Counted from the first letter of the stretch, positions 7,936 through 16,636 are shown. The stretch: DNA of 37,985 nt from JANLUX01 sp031366005 (GCA_031366005.1 JANLZB010000051.1:1-37985); one strand, 5' to 3'. The notes: generated by a model not told the origin, from the letters alone. A program made the numbers and translations.

Positions 7936-9114
7936 CTATCTTTTAAAAATCAGGCTTGAATTATTTCCACCAAAGCCAAATGAATTAGACAGTACAACAT
8001 TTACTTTCTGGTCAATGCTGAATCTGTCATTCGGTTTTAATTTCGTTTCTGATATCTCCTGATGGAAATTAAGATTTGGAAATATTACATTATGCCTTAT
8101 CGCTAACACTGAGTAAACAGCTTCAATAGCTCCAGCTGCTGCAAGTGTATGACCAGTAAAAGATTTTGTAGAACTAAAAGCAGGAATATTTTTTCCAAAA
8201 ACATTTATCAAAGCTGCGGACTCTGATGAGTCGTTGTTTTTGGTTCCTGTTCCATGTGCATTCACATAGTCAATGTCGTCAGCAATAATTTTTGCTTTAT
8301 CAATTGCCTGCTGCATAGCTGAAGTTGCTCCTTTTCCCTCTGGAGAAGATGCGGTTTGATGATAGGCATCGCTTGCATTTGCCCAACCGGACAATGAACA
8401 ATAAGGAATATTTTTTGTTTTGTTGATGCTCTTTTCATTTTCCAAAACTAAAAATGCAGAACCCTCACCGAGGTTTAATCCATTCCTGTTTTCATCAAAA
8501 GGCTTACACCATTCTTTATCATAAATCATCAGTGAATTAAAACCATTAATCGTGAATGCTGTTAGCGCATCAGCTCCGCCAACAAGCACACGATCAAGTT
8601 TGTTTTGTTCAATCATCCTTGCGCCCAGCATCAGTGAATTTGCAGAAGAAGAACAAGCAGTAGAAAGCGTATTGACATAACCTGAAAATCCTAGCTCTGT
8701 TGCAATCATCGAAGTTGAATTTCCGGTATCATGCGTTGACAGCATTGAAATATCAGCATCAATTCCTTCGTGTTTATGCTTAAAATATTTTTCTGTTCTG
8801 TCCATTCCACCAACGGAAGATGCAGAAATTAAACCTGTGCGGATGTCTTTACTGTGCTCATTATTTTTCCATGCCTCTCTTGCAGCTGCAATACCGAGTA
8901 AAGTGGTGCGTGAAATAATATTCGTCTTGACATTATACTTACTGATAATATCCTCGTTAGACAATTTTACTTCTCCGGCTAAAATCTCTTTGTTTATTGC
9001 AAGATATTTTATTTGTTCAATTCCGGAACGGTGATTTTTTAATGCGTTAAAATTTTCATCCACATTCAATCCAATTGCCGAAACTATTCCAATGCCGGTT
9101 ACATAAACTGTCAT
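7936..9114 (-). CDS. Beta-ketoacyl-ACP synthase (FabF-like, catalytically complete)
   Basis: 392 residues, close to the usual FabF length. Nucleophile Cys lies in STACSSSANS (about residue 155), catalytic His residues in VNAHGTGT and FTGHTLAAAG, and the C-terminal NSFGFGGNN loop is intact. It catalyses decarboxylative condensation of malonyl-ACP with an acyl-ACP. Together with the Cys-less KS 3 bp downstream it resembles a KS/chain-length-factor pair. The ACP gene lies 15 bp upstream. Its place in a lipid/aryl-polyene operon with dedicated ACPs argues against housekeeping FabF. Confidence 0.9.
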   Translation of the reverse strand: MTVYVTGIGIVSAIGLNVDENFNALKNHRSGIEQIKYLAINKEILAGEVKLSNEDIISKYNVKTNIISRTTLLGIAAAREAWKNNEHSKDIRTGLISASSVGGMDRTEKYFKHKHEGIDADISMLSTHDTGNSTSMIATELGFSGYVNTLSTACSSSANSLMLGARMIEQNKLDRVLVGGADALTAFTINGFNSLMIYDKEWCKPFDENRNGLNLGEGSAFLVLENEKSINKTKNIPYCSLSGWANASDAYHQTASSPEGKGATSAMQQAIDKAKIIADDIDYVNAHGTGTKNNDSSESAALINVFGKNIPAFSSTKSFTGHTLAAAGAIEAVYSVLAIRHNVIFPNLNFHQEISETKLKPNDRFSIDQKVNVVLSNSFGFGGNNSSLIFKR

Positions 9115-9129
9115 TCCTTTTTTGAAAAA

Positions 9130-9384
9130 CTATTTTTTTGAATTGACAATATAATCTGCCATCGAATTGATTGAAACAAATATATGCTTCCCTTTTTCAG
9201 GATCAGTTATTTTGATTCCATGATACTTCTCCAGTAAAACGATGAGTTCCAATGCATCAATTGAATCCAAACCAAGGCCATCTCCAAACAATGGAGCATC
9301 ATTTTTTATATCAGAAGGTTTTACATCTTCCAGGTTCAATTGATTTATAATTTGTTTTTTCAGATCTTCTTTAAGCGATTCCAT
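9130..9384 (-). CDS. Acyl carrier protein
   Basis: An 84-residue acidic helical protein with the phosphopantetheine site LDSIDALEL, modified Ser at position 41. It is one of two ACPs in the operon (the other is at 13026). Its ATG overlaps the stop of the preceding KS-N-domain gene by one base (TAATG), so translation is probably coupled. The carrier would be activated by the phosphopantetheinyl transferase at 13381-13998. Confidence 0.93.
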   Translation of the reverse strand: MESLKEDLKKQIINQLNLEDVKPSDIKNDAPLFGDGLGLDSIDALELIVLLEKYHGIKITDPEKGKHIFVSINSMADYIVNSKK

Positions 9385-10019
9385 TAATTATGTTTTTTCT
9401 CCCGATTATTCGGGAACAAATTTGCCAATATTTTCGATGTGAGGGGTAAGTTCATACTACTACTGTCTGATTGTTCAACAAAAAACAAGAAAGCTTCCAC
9501 ATTGTTTTCAATCACTTCAACCCAACCACAGAGACAGGCTTTTGAATTTTTGTTTAACATTATTTGGATATAATTTTCAAAAAAAACTGCATTAAAATCA
9601 GGAGCAATAAAAAATAAATTTTCACCGTACCATTGATTTCTGATAGCGATTTCTCCCATTAAAATATTTGGAAGTGTGTACACAAATAATGCAGGACTTG
9701 GCAGTGCTCCGCTTGTATATGAGTTATGAAATTTTATATCTGTATCAGCACTTGAATTTTTATTTGAAAAGATTAATGCAATATCATCATCGCGGTAATT
9801 ATTGATACCGGTTAGTTGTTTCCTCAAAAGCTCAGTGCCAACAAATGCAGCTTTACATAGCGCATCCATTTTATAAAATTTAGGATAATCAATTTGCAAA
9901 TTTTTAAAAAGTGTTTTCAGTAAATCTTTGTCAGTAGTGTTCCTATCAGACAGCAATAATTTTCCGTTTACAGAACATGAGTCAGCGGAAACACTACAAT
10001 AAGAAGTGATAAAGCTCAT
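9384..10019 (-). CDS. Stand-alone ketosynthase N-terminal-domain-like protein
   Basis: 211 residues that resemble only the first half of a ketosynthase (the 'beta-ketoacyl synthase, N-terminal' family that accompanies aryl-polyene clusters): MDALCKAAFVGTELLRKQ, DDIALIFSNKNSSADTD, and a GALPSPALFVYTLPNILMGEIAIRNQ segment. The nucleophile position is followed by FFIAPDFNAVF instead of a Cys motif and no C-terminal half exists, so condensation activity is not expected. It overlaps the neighbouring ketosynthase gene by 4 bp and the ACP gene by 1 bp, which points to a complex with them. Its biochemical role is unknown. Confidence 0.7.
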   Translation of the reverse strand: MSFITSYCSVSADSCSVNGKLLLSDRNTTDKDLLKTLFKNLQIDYPKFYKMDALCKAAFVGTELLRKQLTGINNYRDDDIALIFSNKNSSADTDIKFHNSYTSGALPSPALFVYTLPNILMGEIAIRNQWYGENLFFIAPDFNAVFFENYIQIMLNKNSKACLCGWVEVIENNVEAFLFFVEQSDSSSMNLPLTSKILANLFPNNREKKHN

Positions 10020-11098
10020 ATCCTTCTTATCAGTAACGAGGCATTTGCTCCACCAAATCCTGAAGCAGTTTTGAGAATAACATTTACCTCTGCTTTTTTA
10101 TTTTCTTTCACAACATTTACTTCCTTCGATGTTCCTTCAGTATCAAAACCAAGATTTTTAACCAATAAATAATTTTTTAATGTCTGCATGCACATAACAG
10201 TTTCCAACACTCCTGCAGCGCCCAAGGTGTGACCGAGGTATCCTTTAAAACTATTGAGTGGAATCTGATTCATTGCAAGCCGGTCAAATGCAATGGATTC
10301 CATTTCGTCATTATAAATTGTTGCGGTGCCGTGTGCAGAAATAAAATCAATATCTCTAACATCAATTTTTGCTGATACTAATGTTTTCGTTACCGAACGA
10401 AATAATCCTTCACCTGTTTTTGATGGTCCTGAAATATGATTCGCATCATTTGCAGATGATCCTGAAACATACTCAACAGGACGATCTTGAAAAAGAGATT
10501 TATTTTTTGAAATCATAATTGCTGCACAAGCTTCACCCAGCGTCAACCCTTTTCGTTTTGCATCGAAAGGTGCACAAGGCTCATCACTGATAGCAAACAG
10601 AGATTGAAATCCACACAAAACAAAATTGGAGATCACATCACAACCAACTATGATAGCATTGTCGTACAAGTTTGCATTGATCAGGTCAGCACCTAAATTA
10701 ATTGCCTGCACACCGGAGGTACATGCATTGCTTATAGTTAACGGATGATGATAAAGTTTATATTCTTTTTGTATTTCATTCGCTGAAATTCCAATTGCAT
10801 CCATCAAATGTTTATCTATATCTCCTTTGGTAGTGCTTAATATCAGAATTGTTTTTTCAGAAAAAAAAATTTCTTTATCAATTTTTGATTGTAATTGATC
10901 CAGGCATAATTTAATGAGTGTTTGAAATTTGTTTTCAACCACAAAATCAGTTTTGGACAAATACACATCTTCCTTATTGAAACCAACTCCTTTAAATAAC
11001 CGGATTCCGGAAACTCCGTCAGCAAGCGATCGAAAATTTTCTTCGGCTGTGTTACCTAATGGACTAATTGCATTTTCAGCGCCAATAAATATTTTCAC
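10016..11098 (-). CDS. Beta-ketoacyl-ACP synthase (second catalytically complete KS)
   Basis: About 360 residues. I start it at the GTG at 11098, preceded by an AAGGA at suitable spacing and followed at once by the family's N-terminal strand (KIFIGAENAISPLG). The upstream in-frame ATG at 11140 would add 14 unconserved basic residues. Cys is in SNACTSGVQA, His residues in SAHGTAT and LGHTLGAAG, and the C-terminal SGFGGANAS loop is present. Divergence from the KS at 7936 suggests a different chain position or starter specificity. It overlaps the next gene by 4 bp; a repeat-bearing gap of about 120 bp separates it from the thioesterase upstream. Confidence 0.88.
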   Translation of the reverse strand: MKIFIGAENAISPLGNTAEENFRSLADGVSGIRLFKGVGFNKEDVYLSKTDFVVENKFQTLIKLCLDQLQSKIDKEIFFSEKTILILSTTKGDIDKHLMDAIGISANEIQKEYKLYHHPLTISNACTSGVQAINLGADLINANLYDNAIIVGCDVISNFVLCGFQSLFAISDEPCAPFDAKRKGLTLGEACAAIMISKNKSLFQDRPVEYVSGSSANDANHISGPSKTGEGLFRSVTKTLVSAKIDVRDIDFISAHGTATIYNDEMESIAFDRLAMNQIPLNSFKGYLGHTLGAAGVLETVMCMQTLKNYLLVKNLGFDTEGTSKEVNVVKENKKAEVNVILKTASGFGGANASLLIRRI

Positions 11099-11173
11099 GA
11101 ATAATTCCTTTTTAAATTCCTTGCATTTTCGCGAACACATTTTAATTCCCCAAAGCGATACAACTCACAAGTT

Positions 11174-11200
11174 TGTTCCCCTTTAGGGGTTAGGGGTTTT
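11174..11200 (+). repeat. Solitary palindromic repeat inside the lipid operon
   Basis: GTTCCCC-TTTA-GGGGTTAGGGGTTT, stem 11178-11189. It matches the arms around the DUF559 gene (14081 and 14574). It lies in the 122-bp gap between the ketosynthase GTG start and the thioesterase stop, one of the few non-coding gaps of the operon. Confidence 0.8.
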
Positions 11201-11220
11201 TGAAGCAGTAACCACATAGA

Positions 11221-11646
11221 TTAATTATTAAGCTTCATTTTTTTTTCCCAAACCTTGATAAAATCAGGCTTGTTCAATTCTAACGTCCTGTCCTGTGCAT
11301 TTAAAAAAATCTGTACCGTTTTACCAATTGCACTTGTAACGTTATTAGTGAGGTTTATAATTTCATATTCAAAAATTAGTTTGGCTGCAGGTGATGGAAT
11401 TAAGCAAGCAATTGCCTTTACTTTATTACCATAATACAAAGGAGATTTATGATTGATTTCGGATTTTACAATGGGTGTAAAGTATCCTTCGTTATACATA
11501 TCAAGGTAACGCAGACCAAAATTATTTCCGAATGCTTCGCGTGCATCTTCAAAAAAACGTAAGTAGTTACCATGCCATACAACACCCATCGCATCAGTAT
11601 CGCTAAACCGGATATTAATATCTAATTCCACTTTCAATTCTTTCAT
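11221..11646 (-). CDS. Acyl-CoA/ACP thioesterase, 4HBT hotdog family
   Basis: 141 residues with the 4HBT/YbgC-type signature: IRFSDTDAMGVVWHGNYLRFFEDAREAF, where Asp and the VxHxxY segment form the active site. It hydrolyses acyl thioesters and may release the completed chain or edit stalled intermediates. Its ATG overlaps the stop of the preceding dehydratase gene (ATGA, 4 bp). Confidence 0.87.
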   Translation of the reverse strand: MKELKVELDINIRFSDTDAMGVVWHGNYLRFFEDAREAFGNNFGLRYLDMYNEGYFTPIVKSEINHKSPLYYGNKVKAIACLIPSPAAKLIFEYEIINLTNNVTSAIGKTVQIFLNAQDRTLELNKPDFIKVWEKKMKLNN

Positions 11647-12113
11647 GTGATTACAATTTTCATTTCACACTCAAGTAATTTTTTATCGTTACAATAATTT
11701 TCACCTTTAACCAGAAACACATTTTGAAACTGATATGTTACGTACGCTTTTGTTGTGATCATACTATTAACAACAGGCAAATTAAATAATTCAAGTTTGG
11801 TAACAGCTCCAATAAAACCAAGAGTAGCATTGCCATTTGACTGTCTGTTTAAAAAACCAAATCCTGCGGCACAGGTTTGTGCGATGTTTTCAATTAAAGC
11901 AGGTTCCTGTAATACATCATTTTTCATAAAGATATTATCCGGCTGAACAATGAAATCAGTTTTGAATTCTACTGTACTTGCATCAATTAAATTATCAATA
12001 AATATAAATGGATTGCGGTGAGGGAGTACCGTTTCAATATCCTCTTTTGCAATCAGTGATTTTATGAAAGGTTTTAAGTTTGAAGCTGCTTCGCCTGTCA
12101 TTGTTTTTTCCAT
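11643..12113 (-). CDS. Hotdog-fold 3-hydroxyacyl-ACP dehydratase-like protein (ApeP/FabZ-like)
   Basis: 156 residues. LPHRNPFIFIDNL carries the candidate catalytic His, and ALIENIAQTCAAGFGF corresponds to the central helix with its acidic residue. This pattern fits the dehydratase family found in aryl-polyene loci better than housekeeping FabZ. The start could also be the second Met (MTGEAA). With the 119-residue hotdog protein at 5242 it gives the operon two dehydratase-like subunits. No ketoreductase gene is visible in the window, so the beta-keto reduction step must be supplied from elsewhere. Confidence 0.72.
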   Translation of the reverse strand: MEKTMTGEAASNLKPFIKSLIAKEDIETVLPHRNPFIFIDNLIDASTVEFKTDFIVQPDNIFMKNDVLQEPALIENIAQTCAAGFGFLNRQSNGNATLGFIGAVTKLELFNLPVVNSMITTKAYVTYQFQNVFLVKGENYCNDKKLLECEMKIVIT

Positions 12114-12156
12114 TGGATATTTTTTAATTCACTTTAAACTTAAACCTGTTTTTATT

Positions 12157-13023
12157 TCAGTGGTAAAAATCAAAATAATTAAACCATTGTTCGGGAGTTG
12201 CTTTCACCTTTTTCTCCAAATCATAAACATATTGCCGGGCAAATTCTTCCGGAGTCATTCGCTCATGTATTGGCTTAGTAGCACTTAACTCATAATTATA
12301 TTTTCCATTTTTTACTGCATACACAAATGAAACTGGCGCATCAAACTTTGATGCAATAATAAAAGGACCCAGCGGAAATTTTGCTTTTCTTCCCAGGAAA
12401 TCCAACTCTATATATTTAGCTCCCTCTAAAAAGCGGTCGGCATGTATTGCAACAAACTCGTTATTTCTTAAGGCATTATTGATAAGTATCACATGTGATA
12501 AATCATCTTTGATTGGAATAACATTGAAGTGAGATCCGCCTGTGCTATCCTTCAGAAAATTTTTTATTTCTTCAACTTCAGCATCCAGCATTACAACATT
12601 AATTTTTGATGTTACTCTTCTATTAAGCATGTTGCCCGCTGTTTCCCAATTGCCAAGATGAGCGCTCAAAAGAATTCCTCCTTTTCCACCGTTCTTCATA
12701 TCAATAAGAAATTCTTCTCCGTTAAATGTGTGAGTAAACTTCTTATCATTTCCAATTAAAAACGCTACACCATCAACCAATGTCTGACCTAAGACATAGA
12801 AATTTTTTCTGGTCAGTTTTTGTGCTTTCTTTGGCGGGTAACCTAGACTATGCATGTAAAAATCAATCATGATTCTTCTCTTGTCCTTCTCAAATAAAAA
12901 ATAATAATAGGAAACAATTTGCAGAATGAGGTAGGAAAACCCAAGCCCAAGCGTTTTAATCAGGAAAACAAATATCTGGTAGCCGATTAGCGGACCTTTG
13001 GTTTTGCCATCCCAGCGACTCAT
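12157..13023 (-). CDS. LpxL/HtrB-type lipid acyltransferase
   Basis: 288 residues with an N-terminal membrane segment (about 18-38) and the LpxL active-site motif SAHLGNWE (H-x4-E dyad, about residues 120-127), followed by VVMLDAEVEEIKNF and the FVAIHADRFL segment of the family. It transfers an acyl chain from ACP to a lipid or sugar acceptor at the inner membrane. In this operon it probably attaches the polyene or fatty acyl chain to its membrane anchor rather than making lipid A. It lies 2 bp from the upstream ACP gene, consistent with that ACP being its donor. Confidence 0.86.
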   Translation of the reverse strand: MSRWDGKTKGPLIGYQIFVFLIKTLGLGFSYLILQIVSYYYFLFEKDKRRIMIDFYMHSLGYPPKKAQKLTRKNFYVLGQTLVDGVAFLIGNDKKFTHTFNGEEFLIDMKNGGKGGILLSAHLGNWETAGNMLNRRVTSKINVVMLDAEVEEIKNFLKDSTGGSHFNVIPIKDDLSHVILINNALRNNEFVAIHADRFLEGAKYIELDFLGRKAKFPLGPFIIASKFDAPVSFVYAVKNGKYNYELSATKPIHERMTPEEFARQYVYDLEKKVKATPEQWFNYFDFYH

Positions 13024-13025
13024 TA

Positions 13026-13271
13026 TTATGCAGCCACTTTTCTTTCTACGAGATCATAAAAATCATTGAAAGAAACGATGTCCTTAAAATCTTCAGCAGT
13101 CACTTTAAAATGGAAATTTTCTTCTATAACCACCACCAGATCAACATAATCAAGGCTGTCTAAATCCAGCGTTTCTTTTAAATTATTTTCAGGCAGTATC
13201 TTACTTTTATCTACTTCAAATTCACTTGATAAAAATTCTTTCGTGGTTTCAATTATTTCTTCTCGATTCAT
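13026..13271 (-). CDS. Acyl carrier protein
   Basis: 81 residues with phosphopantetheine attachment Ser39 in LDLDSLDYVDL and a typical four-helix ACP pattern. It is 2 bp upstream of the acyltransferase gene. A possible -7 box (13341) in the 109-bp gap upstream would let this gene and all downstream genes be transcribed without the phosphopantetheinyl transferase gene. Confidence 0.93.
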   Translation of the reverse strand: MNREEIIETTKEFLSSEFEVDKSKILPENNLKETLDLDSLDYVDLVVVIEENFHFKVTAEDFKDIVSFNDFYDLVERKVAA

Positions 13272-13340
13272 TTCTTATTTTAATTAACGTTCGGACAGGC
13301 ATGCTGATTTCCGCAACGGAAGGGTATTTTTAAACGTTCC

Positions 13341-13348
13341 CAAAAATA
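13341..13348 (-). promoter_or_regulatory. Possible Bacteroidota -7 box upstream of the ACP-led operon
   Basis: Read on the minus strand it is TATTTTTG, fitting TAnnTTTG. A TTG lies 22 bases upstream. Spacing is slightly long, so this is weak; it would give a 5' leader of about 60 bases. Confidence 0.3.
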
Positions 13349-13380
13349 GGATTTTTTGCCCAACCAGAGGCAACCTTATG

Positions 13381-13998
13381 TTAATCAATTGTATAAACTA
13401 AAAAATAATCACCGGTTTTTTCATACCACAATTGCACCTCTGTTTGTTGATCATTTAAGCGCATTGTTCCCTTAATTTTTCCCTGGTTGCTTACTATGAA
13501 AGGATGAACATGCAAACATTTTTTGAAATCAGCGTATTCCTGTCCGCCAATTTTATACAATGCTTCTTTAGCGCACCAGTAAACATGCAGCGCTTCTGTT
13601 TTATCATTCTCAGGTAACTGTAAGAGTTCCTCATCGCTTAAAAATTTTTCTTTCAAACGGTTTATCCGATTAGAAATATATTGCACATCCACTCCTATGT
13701 TATAATTTTTATTGAGCAAAATGCAAACAAGATTTTTTGAATGAGATATGGAAATATTTGTGTCGCTGTTTAACAAATAGGGTTTGCCCGACTCATGATA
13801 ATTAATTTCAGCACCTGAATACATTAGGTCCATCAGTAGCCTTGTGGTGACATACTCTTTCTTTCGTTTTAATGATTGAACCGTAAATTGGTTTGGAATA
13901 GTTACCAATGCATTTGCCATGGACTCAATGTTATCATCCATTTCCCAAACGCCTAAAAGCGAATTACCTTCCACTTGCTTTATATAAACCAGTCCCAT
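13381..13998 (-). CDS. 4'-phosphopantetheinyl transferase (Sfp/AcpT-like)
   Basis: 205 residues with the family motifs: SISHSK, GVDVQ (Mg2+-binding Asp) and WCAKEALYK (metal-binding Glu and coenzyme A contact Lys). It moves the phosphopantetheine arm of CoA onto the Ser of the carriers at 9130 and 13026. It is the first gene of the minus-strand operon and diverges from the DUF559 cassette. A dedicated transferase is typical of polyketide and aryl-polyene loci and does not replace the housekeeping AcpS. Confidence 0.9.
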   Translation of the reverse strand: MGLVYIKQVEGNSLLGVWEMDDNIESMANALVTIPNQFTVQSLKRKKEYVTTRLLMDLMYSGAEINYHESGKPYLLNSDTNISISHSKNLVCILLNKNYNIGVDVQYISNRINRLKEKFLSDEELLQLPENDKTEALHVYWCAKEALYKIGGQEYADFKKCLHVHPFIVSNQGKIKGTMRLNDQQTEVQLWYEKTGDYFLVYTID

Positions 13999-14080
13999 GT
14001 AAGAGTCAAAAATAAGTTATTGGGTTTAAGCAATAGATGTTGCTTTGATGTAATATCGATTTTCATTCTGATTTTTACGA

Positions 14081-14113
14081 GCACCCCTAACTCCTAAAGG
14101 GGAAACCACACAC
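14081..14113 (-). repeat. Left inverted arm of the DUF559 cassette
   Basis: The complement of this segment reads GTGTGTGGTTTCCCC-TTTAGGAG-TTAGGGGTGC, matching the direct-strand arm at 14574-14606 at most positions. It lies 54 bp before the nuclease ATG. Confidence 0.82.
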
Positions 14114-14151
14114 ATCGTTATCCAGTGACATCTATCATAGTTTTGAATTGA

Positions 14152-14159
14152 TATTTTTG
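14152..14159 (+). promoter_or_regulatory. Possible -7 box of the DUF559 gene
   Basis: TATTTTTG fits TAnnTTTG, but no good -33 TTG is visible. Transcription would start about base 14166, so the first ATG would be leaderless and the second ATG (14179) would have a 12-base leader. Confidence 0.35.
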
Positions 14160-14166
14160 AAAGGAT

Positions 14167-14550
14167 ATGGTAAGAAATATGTTTTATGGAGCATCTCCTG
14201 ATTTGTTTTCAAAAGCAAAGCAACTGCGTGAGAATATGACTTTAGCAGAAGACATTTTGTGGCAACGATTAAGAAAAAATCAATTTGGTTTCAGATTCAA
14301 ACCTCAGCATCCTATTGATATTTTTATTGCAGATTTTTATTGTAATCAATTAAAATTAATAATCGAAATTGATGGAGCAATTCATCAATTTCAAATGGAA
14401 TACGATAACGGAAGGACAGAAGAATTAAAAAACCAAGGCATAACAGTTATCCGTTTTTCAAATGACGAAGTATTAAATCAAATTGATTTAGTTGAAATGA
14501 AAATAAGAACAGTAATGGAACAACTCAAAGAGAAATTTAAAACAAAATAA
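14167..14550 (+). CDS. DUF559 protein, predicted PD-(D/E)XK (Vsr-like) endonuclease
   Basis: 127 residues from the ATG at 14167; the ATG at 14179 (MFYGASPDL) is an alternative. The family pattern is complete: TLAEDILWQRLRKNQFGFRF, the active-site stretch HPIDIFIADFYC...IIEIDG (acidic residues of the PD-(D/E)XK-like core) and VIRFSNDEVL. Such proteins are predicted DNA nucleases related to very-short-patch-repair enzymes; the cellular role is not established. The gene has no partner and is bracketed by inverted repeats at 14081 and 14574, with further tandem copies downstream. This suggests a small mobile cassette or a nuclease dedicated to those repeats. Confidence 0.88.
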   Translation: MVRNMFYGASPDLFSKAKQLRENMTLAEDILWQRLRKNQFGFRFKPQHPIDIFIADFYCNQLKLIIEIDGAIHQFQMEYDNGRTEELKNQGITVIRFSNDEVLNQIDLVEMKIRTVMEQLKEKFKTK

Positions 14551-14793
14551 AAAAAAAGAAATTGCAAATATTTTGTGTGTGGTTTCCCTACAGGGGCCAG
14601 GGGTGGAATAACAAAACAGAAATTTTTAAAACAAAATAAAAAAGAATTGTAAAGTTTTTGTGTGTGGTTTCCCCTTCAGGGGCCAGGGGTGAGCAGATCA
14701 ACAAACAGAATAACAAAATCGAAATAAATCGAAATAATAAAAAGAAATTGCAAATATTATGTGTGAGGTTCCCTTCAGGTGCCAGGGGTGAGC
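14535..14793 (+). repeat. Three imperfect tandem repeat units after the DUF559 gene
   Basis: Units at about 14535-14606, 14624-14693 and 14725-14792. Each has an A-rich start (AAAACAAAATAA or similar, AAAGAAATTGCAAAT) followed by GTGTGTGGTTTCCCC-TTCA-GGGGCCAGGGGTGAG. The first unit includes the last codons and stop of the nuclease gene, and the second repeats that end (TTTAAAACAAAATAA) outside any gene. This fills most of the 322-bp gene-free gap 14551-14872; nothing else is seen there. Confidence 0.85.
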
Positions 14794-14872
14794 GAGGGAA
14801 AACTTTCTTCAAATAACTTATTTCAAAACAACACTTATTTGTTCTGATATTTGCACCCGTTTTAGTTATAAT

Positions 14873-16585
14873 ATGCAGAGTGATACATTTTCAGAAATAA
14901 AAAAGAAAAAGAAAACTCCGGGACAAAAATTCCTGCGGGGATTTCTCATAACCATTATTGTTTTTCTTTTACTTGCCATCGTTTTTGCAATACTCATTTA
15001 TATTCCTGAACCATCTGTCAATAAAAAATTATCTACTGCTTCTTTCACAAGGCACCGAACCGCTGACGGAGGCTACACAGTAAATAACTGTCATCTTCTT
15101 AAAAATAAATATGGCATTTATGAACTGTATATTGAAGGTGATGATTATGAACGTGGCTTGATTTACGGAGTGCTGGCAAAAGAATTAATTGAAAAACAGG
15201 AAGGTTATTTTGTTAATCAAATTAATGAATTGGTTCCGAATTCGGTTTACCGTGGATTCTTGAAAATGCTGGTTGCCTGGTTCAATAAAGATATTTATAA
15301 GTTTATTCCGGAAGAAAACCTGAGAGAAATTTATGGAGTTTCAAAATCATTTTCTGAAAAGTATGATTATGTAGGACCGAAGTATTACAGGATATTAAAT
15401 TACCATGCTGCCCATGATATAGGTCATGCAATGAATGATTATAACTTAGTTGGCTGTACTTCTTTTGCAGTAAATAAAAATTTGTCAGAAGACAGCACTT
15501 TACTCATTGCACGCAATTTTGATTTTTATCTTGGAGACGGATTTGCAGAAGACAAGCTCATGATTTTTGTAAATCCTACGCAGGGCTATAAATATGCTTC
15601 CTATGCATGGGCGGGTTTTACAGGTGTTGTTTCAGGAATGAATGAGAAAGGTTTATCAGTTACGATTAACGCATCGAAGTCGGATGTGCCGTTTGGTTCC
15701 AAAACTCCAATTTCCATTCTTGCAAGAGAGATTCTCCAACATGCAAAAAATATTGAGGAGGCGATTGCAATAGCTAAGAAAAGCGAAACATTTGTTTCTG
15801 AAACTTTGTTAATAGGTTCCGCTGAAGATGATCGTGCTGAGCTGATTGAAAAATCACCAAAGAAATTTGATGTATACCTGAATAATGAAAACTATCTGGT
15901 TTGCGCCAATCACTACCAGGGAGATATTTTTATGAAAGACTCTGCCAACCTTCAGAACATCGAAAACAGTGATTCTAAATACAGGTACAATCGTGTTAAT
16001 GAATTATTGAAAACAACACTGCCATTGAATTACAACGAAGCAGCAGGTATTTTACGAAACAAAGAAGGTGAAGGAGGAAAAGAAATTGGTTATGGAAACC
16101 CGAAAGCGCTGAATCAATTACAGGCACATCATGCAGTTCTCTTTAAACCAAAAAAAATGGAGATGTGGATTTCTACGTCACCTTATCAGCTTGGAAAATT
16201 TATTTGTTACGACTTAAATAAAGCATTGACTGGTAATGCTGACAACAAAATAGATTCACTTACCATTGATGCTGACCCTTTTTTATATACTGATAATTAT
16301 AAAAAATATGAAACATATAAAATAACCAAGCAAAAAATTTTCAGGTATGTGATGGAAAATGTTACACTTGATTTGAGTGAAGATGAAATCATCGGATTCA
16401 TAAACAACAATCCTAAAAATTATATTACCTACTGGGAACTGGGTGAATATTTTAAGAAGAAGCAAAATTATTCACGTGCTATAAAATATTATGAGCAGTC
16501 ACTTAATCATGAAGTAGCATCAAAGCAGGAAGCAGATAAAATAAATCAACGAATAGAAACGTGTCGAAAAAAAATAAAAAGTTAA
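14873..16585 (+). CDS. C45-family Ntn-hydrolase / acyltransferase with membrane anchor and TPR-like tail
   Basis: 570 residues. A cytoplasmic basic tail precedes one membrane helix (about 24-47). The central domain matches the acyl-CoA:6-aminopenicillanate acyltransferase/C45 family: VGCTSFAVNK with Cys195 as the expected nucleophile exposed by autocleavage, ARNFDFYLGDG, GFTGVVSGMNEKGLSVTINAS, and CANHYQ. The C-terminal 70 residues look like a TPR motif (WELGEYFKKKQNYSRAIKYYEQSL). The family forms or cleaves amide bonds. Divergence from the lipid operon and proximity to an aryl-CoA ligase gene suggest it joins an acyl chain to an amine or removes one, outside the cytoplasmic membrane; this is inference. 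Confidence 0.82.
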   Translation: MQSDTFSEIKKKKKTPGQKFLRGFLITIIVFLLLAIVFAILIYIPEPSVNKKLSTASFTRHRTADGGYTVNNCHLLKNKYGIYELYIEGDDYERGLIYGVLAKELIEKQEGYFVNQINELVPNSVYRGFLKMLVAWFNKDIYKFIPEENLREIYGVSKSFSEKYDYVGPKYYRILNYHAAHDIGHAMNDYNLVGCTSFAVNKNLSEDSTLLIARNFDFYLGDGFAEDKLMIFVNPTQGYKYASYAWAGFTGVVSGMNEKGLSVTINASKSDVPFGSKTPISILAREILQHAKNIEEAIAIAKKSETFVSETLLIGSAEDDRAELIEKSPKKFDVYLNNENYLVCANHYQGDIFMKDSANLQNIENSDSKYRYNRVNELLKTTLPLNYNEAAGILRNKEGEGGKEIGYGNPKALNQLQAHHAVLFKPKKMEMWISTSPYQLGKFICYDLNKALTGNADNKIDSLTIDADPFLYTDNYKKYETYKITKQKIFRYVMENVTLDLSEDEIIGFINNNPKNYITYWELGEYFKKKQNYSRAIKYYEQSLNHEVASKQEADKINQRIETCRKKIKS

Positions 16586-16636
16586 ACTCAGATTAATCCA
16601 ATTTCCATCTGTCAATCTGCGACTGAAAAACTTAGC

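Noticed and set aside
11099..11140. ATG at 11140 as ketosynthase start
   Set aside because: Adds 14 basic residues not expected in the family; GTG at 11098 has a good ribosome site and matches the family's N-terminus.
14588..14812. 74-residue minus-strand ORF with PLAPEGE(T/N)(T/L)TH repeats
   Set aside because: It is only the translation of the tandem palindromic repeats after the DUF559 gene; it has no start signal or domain.
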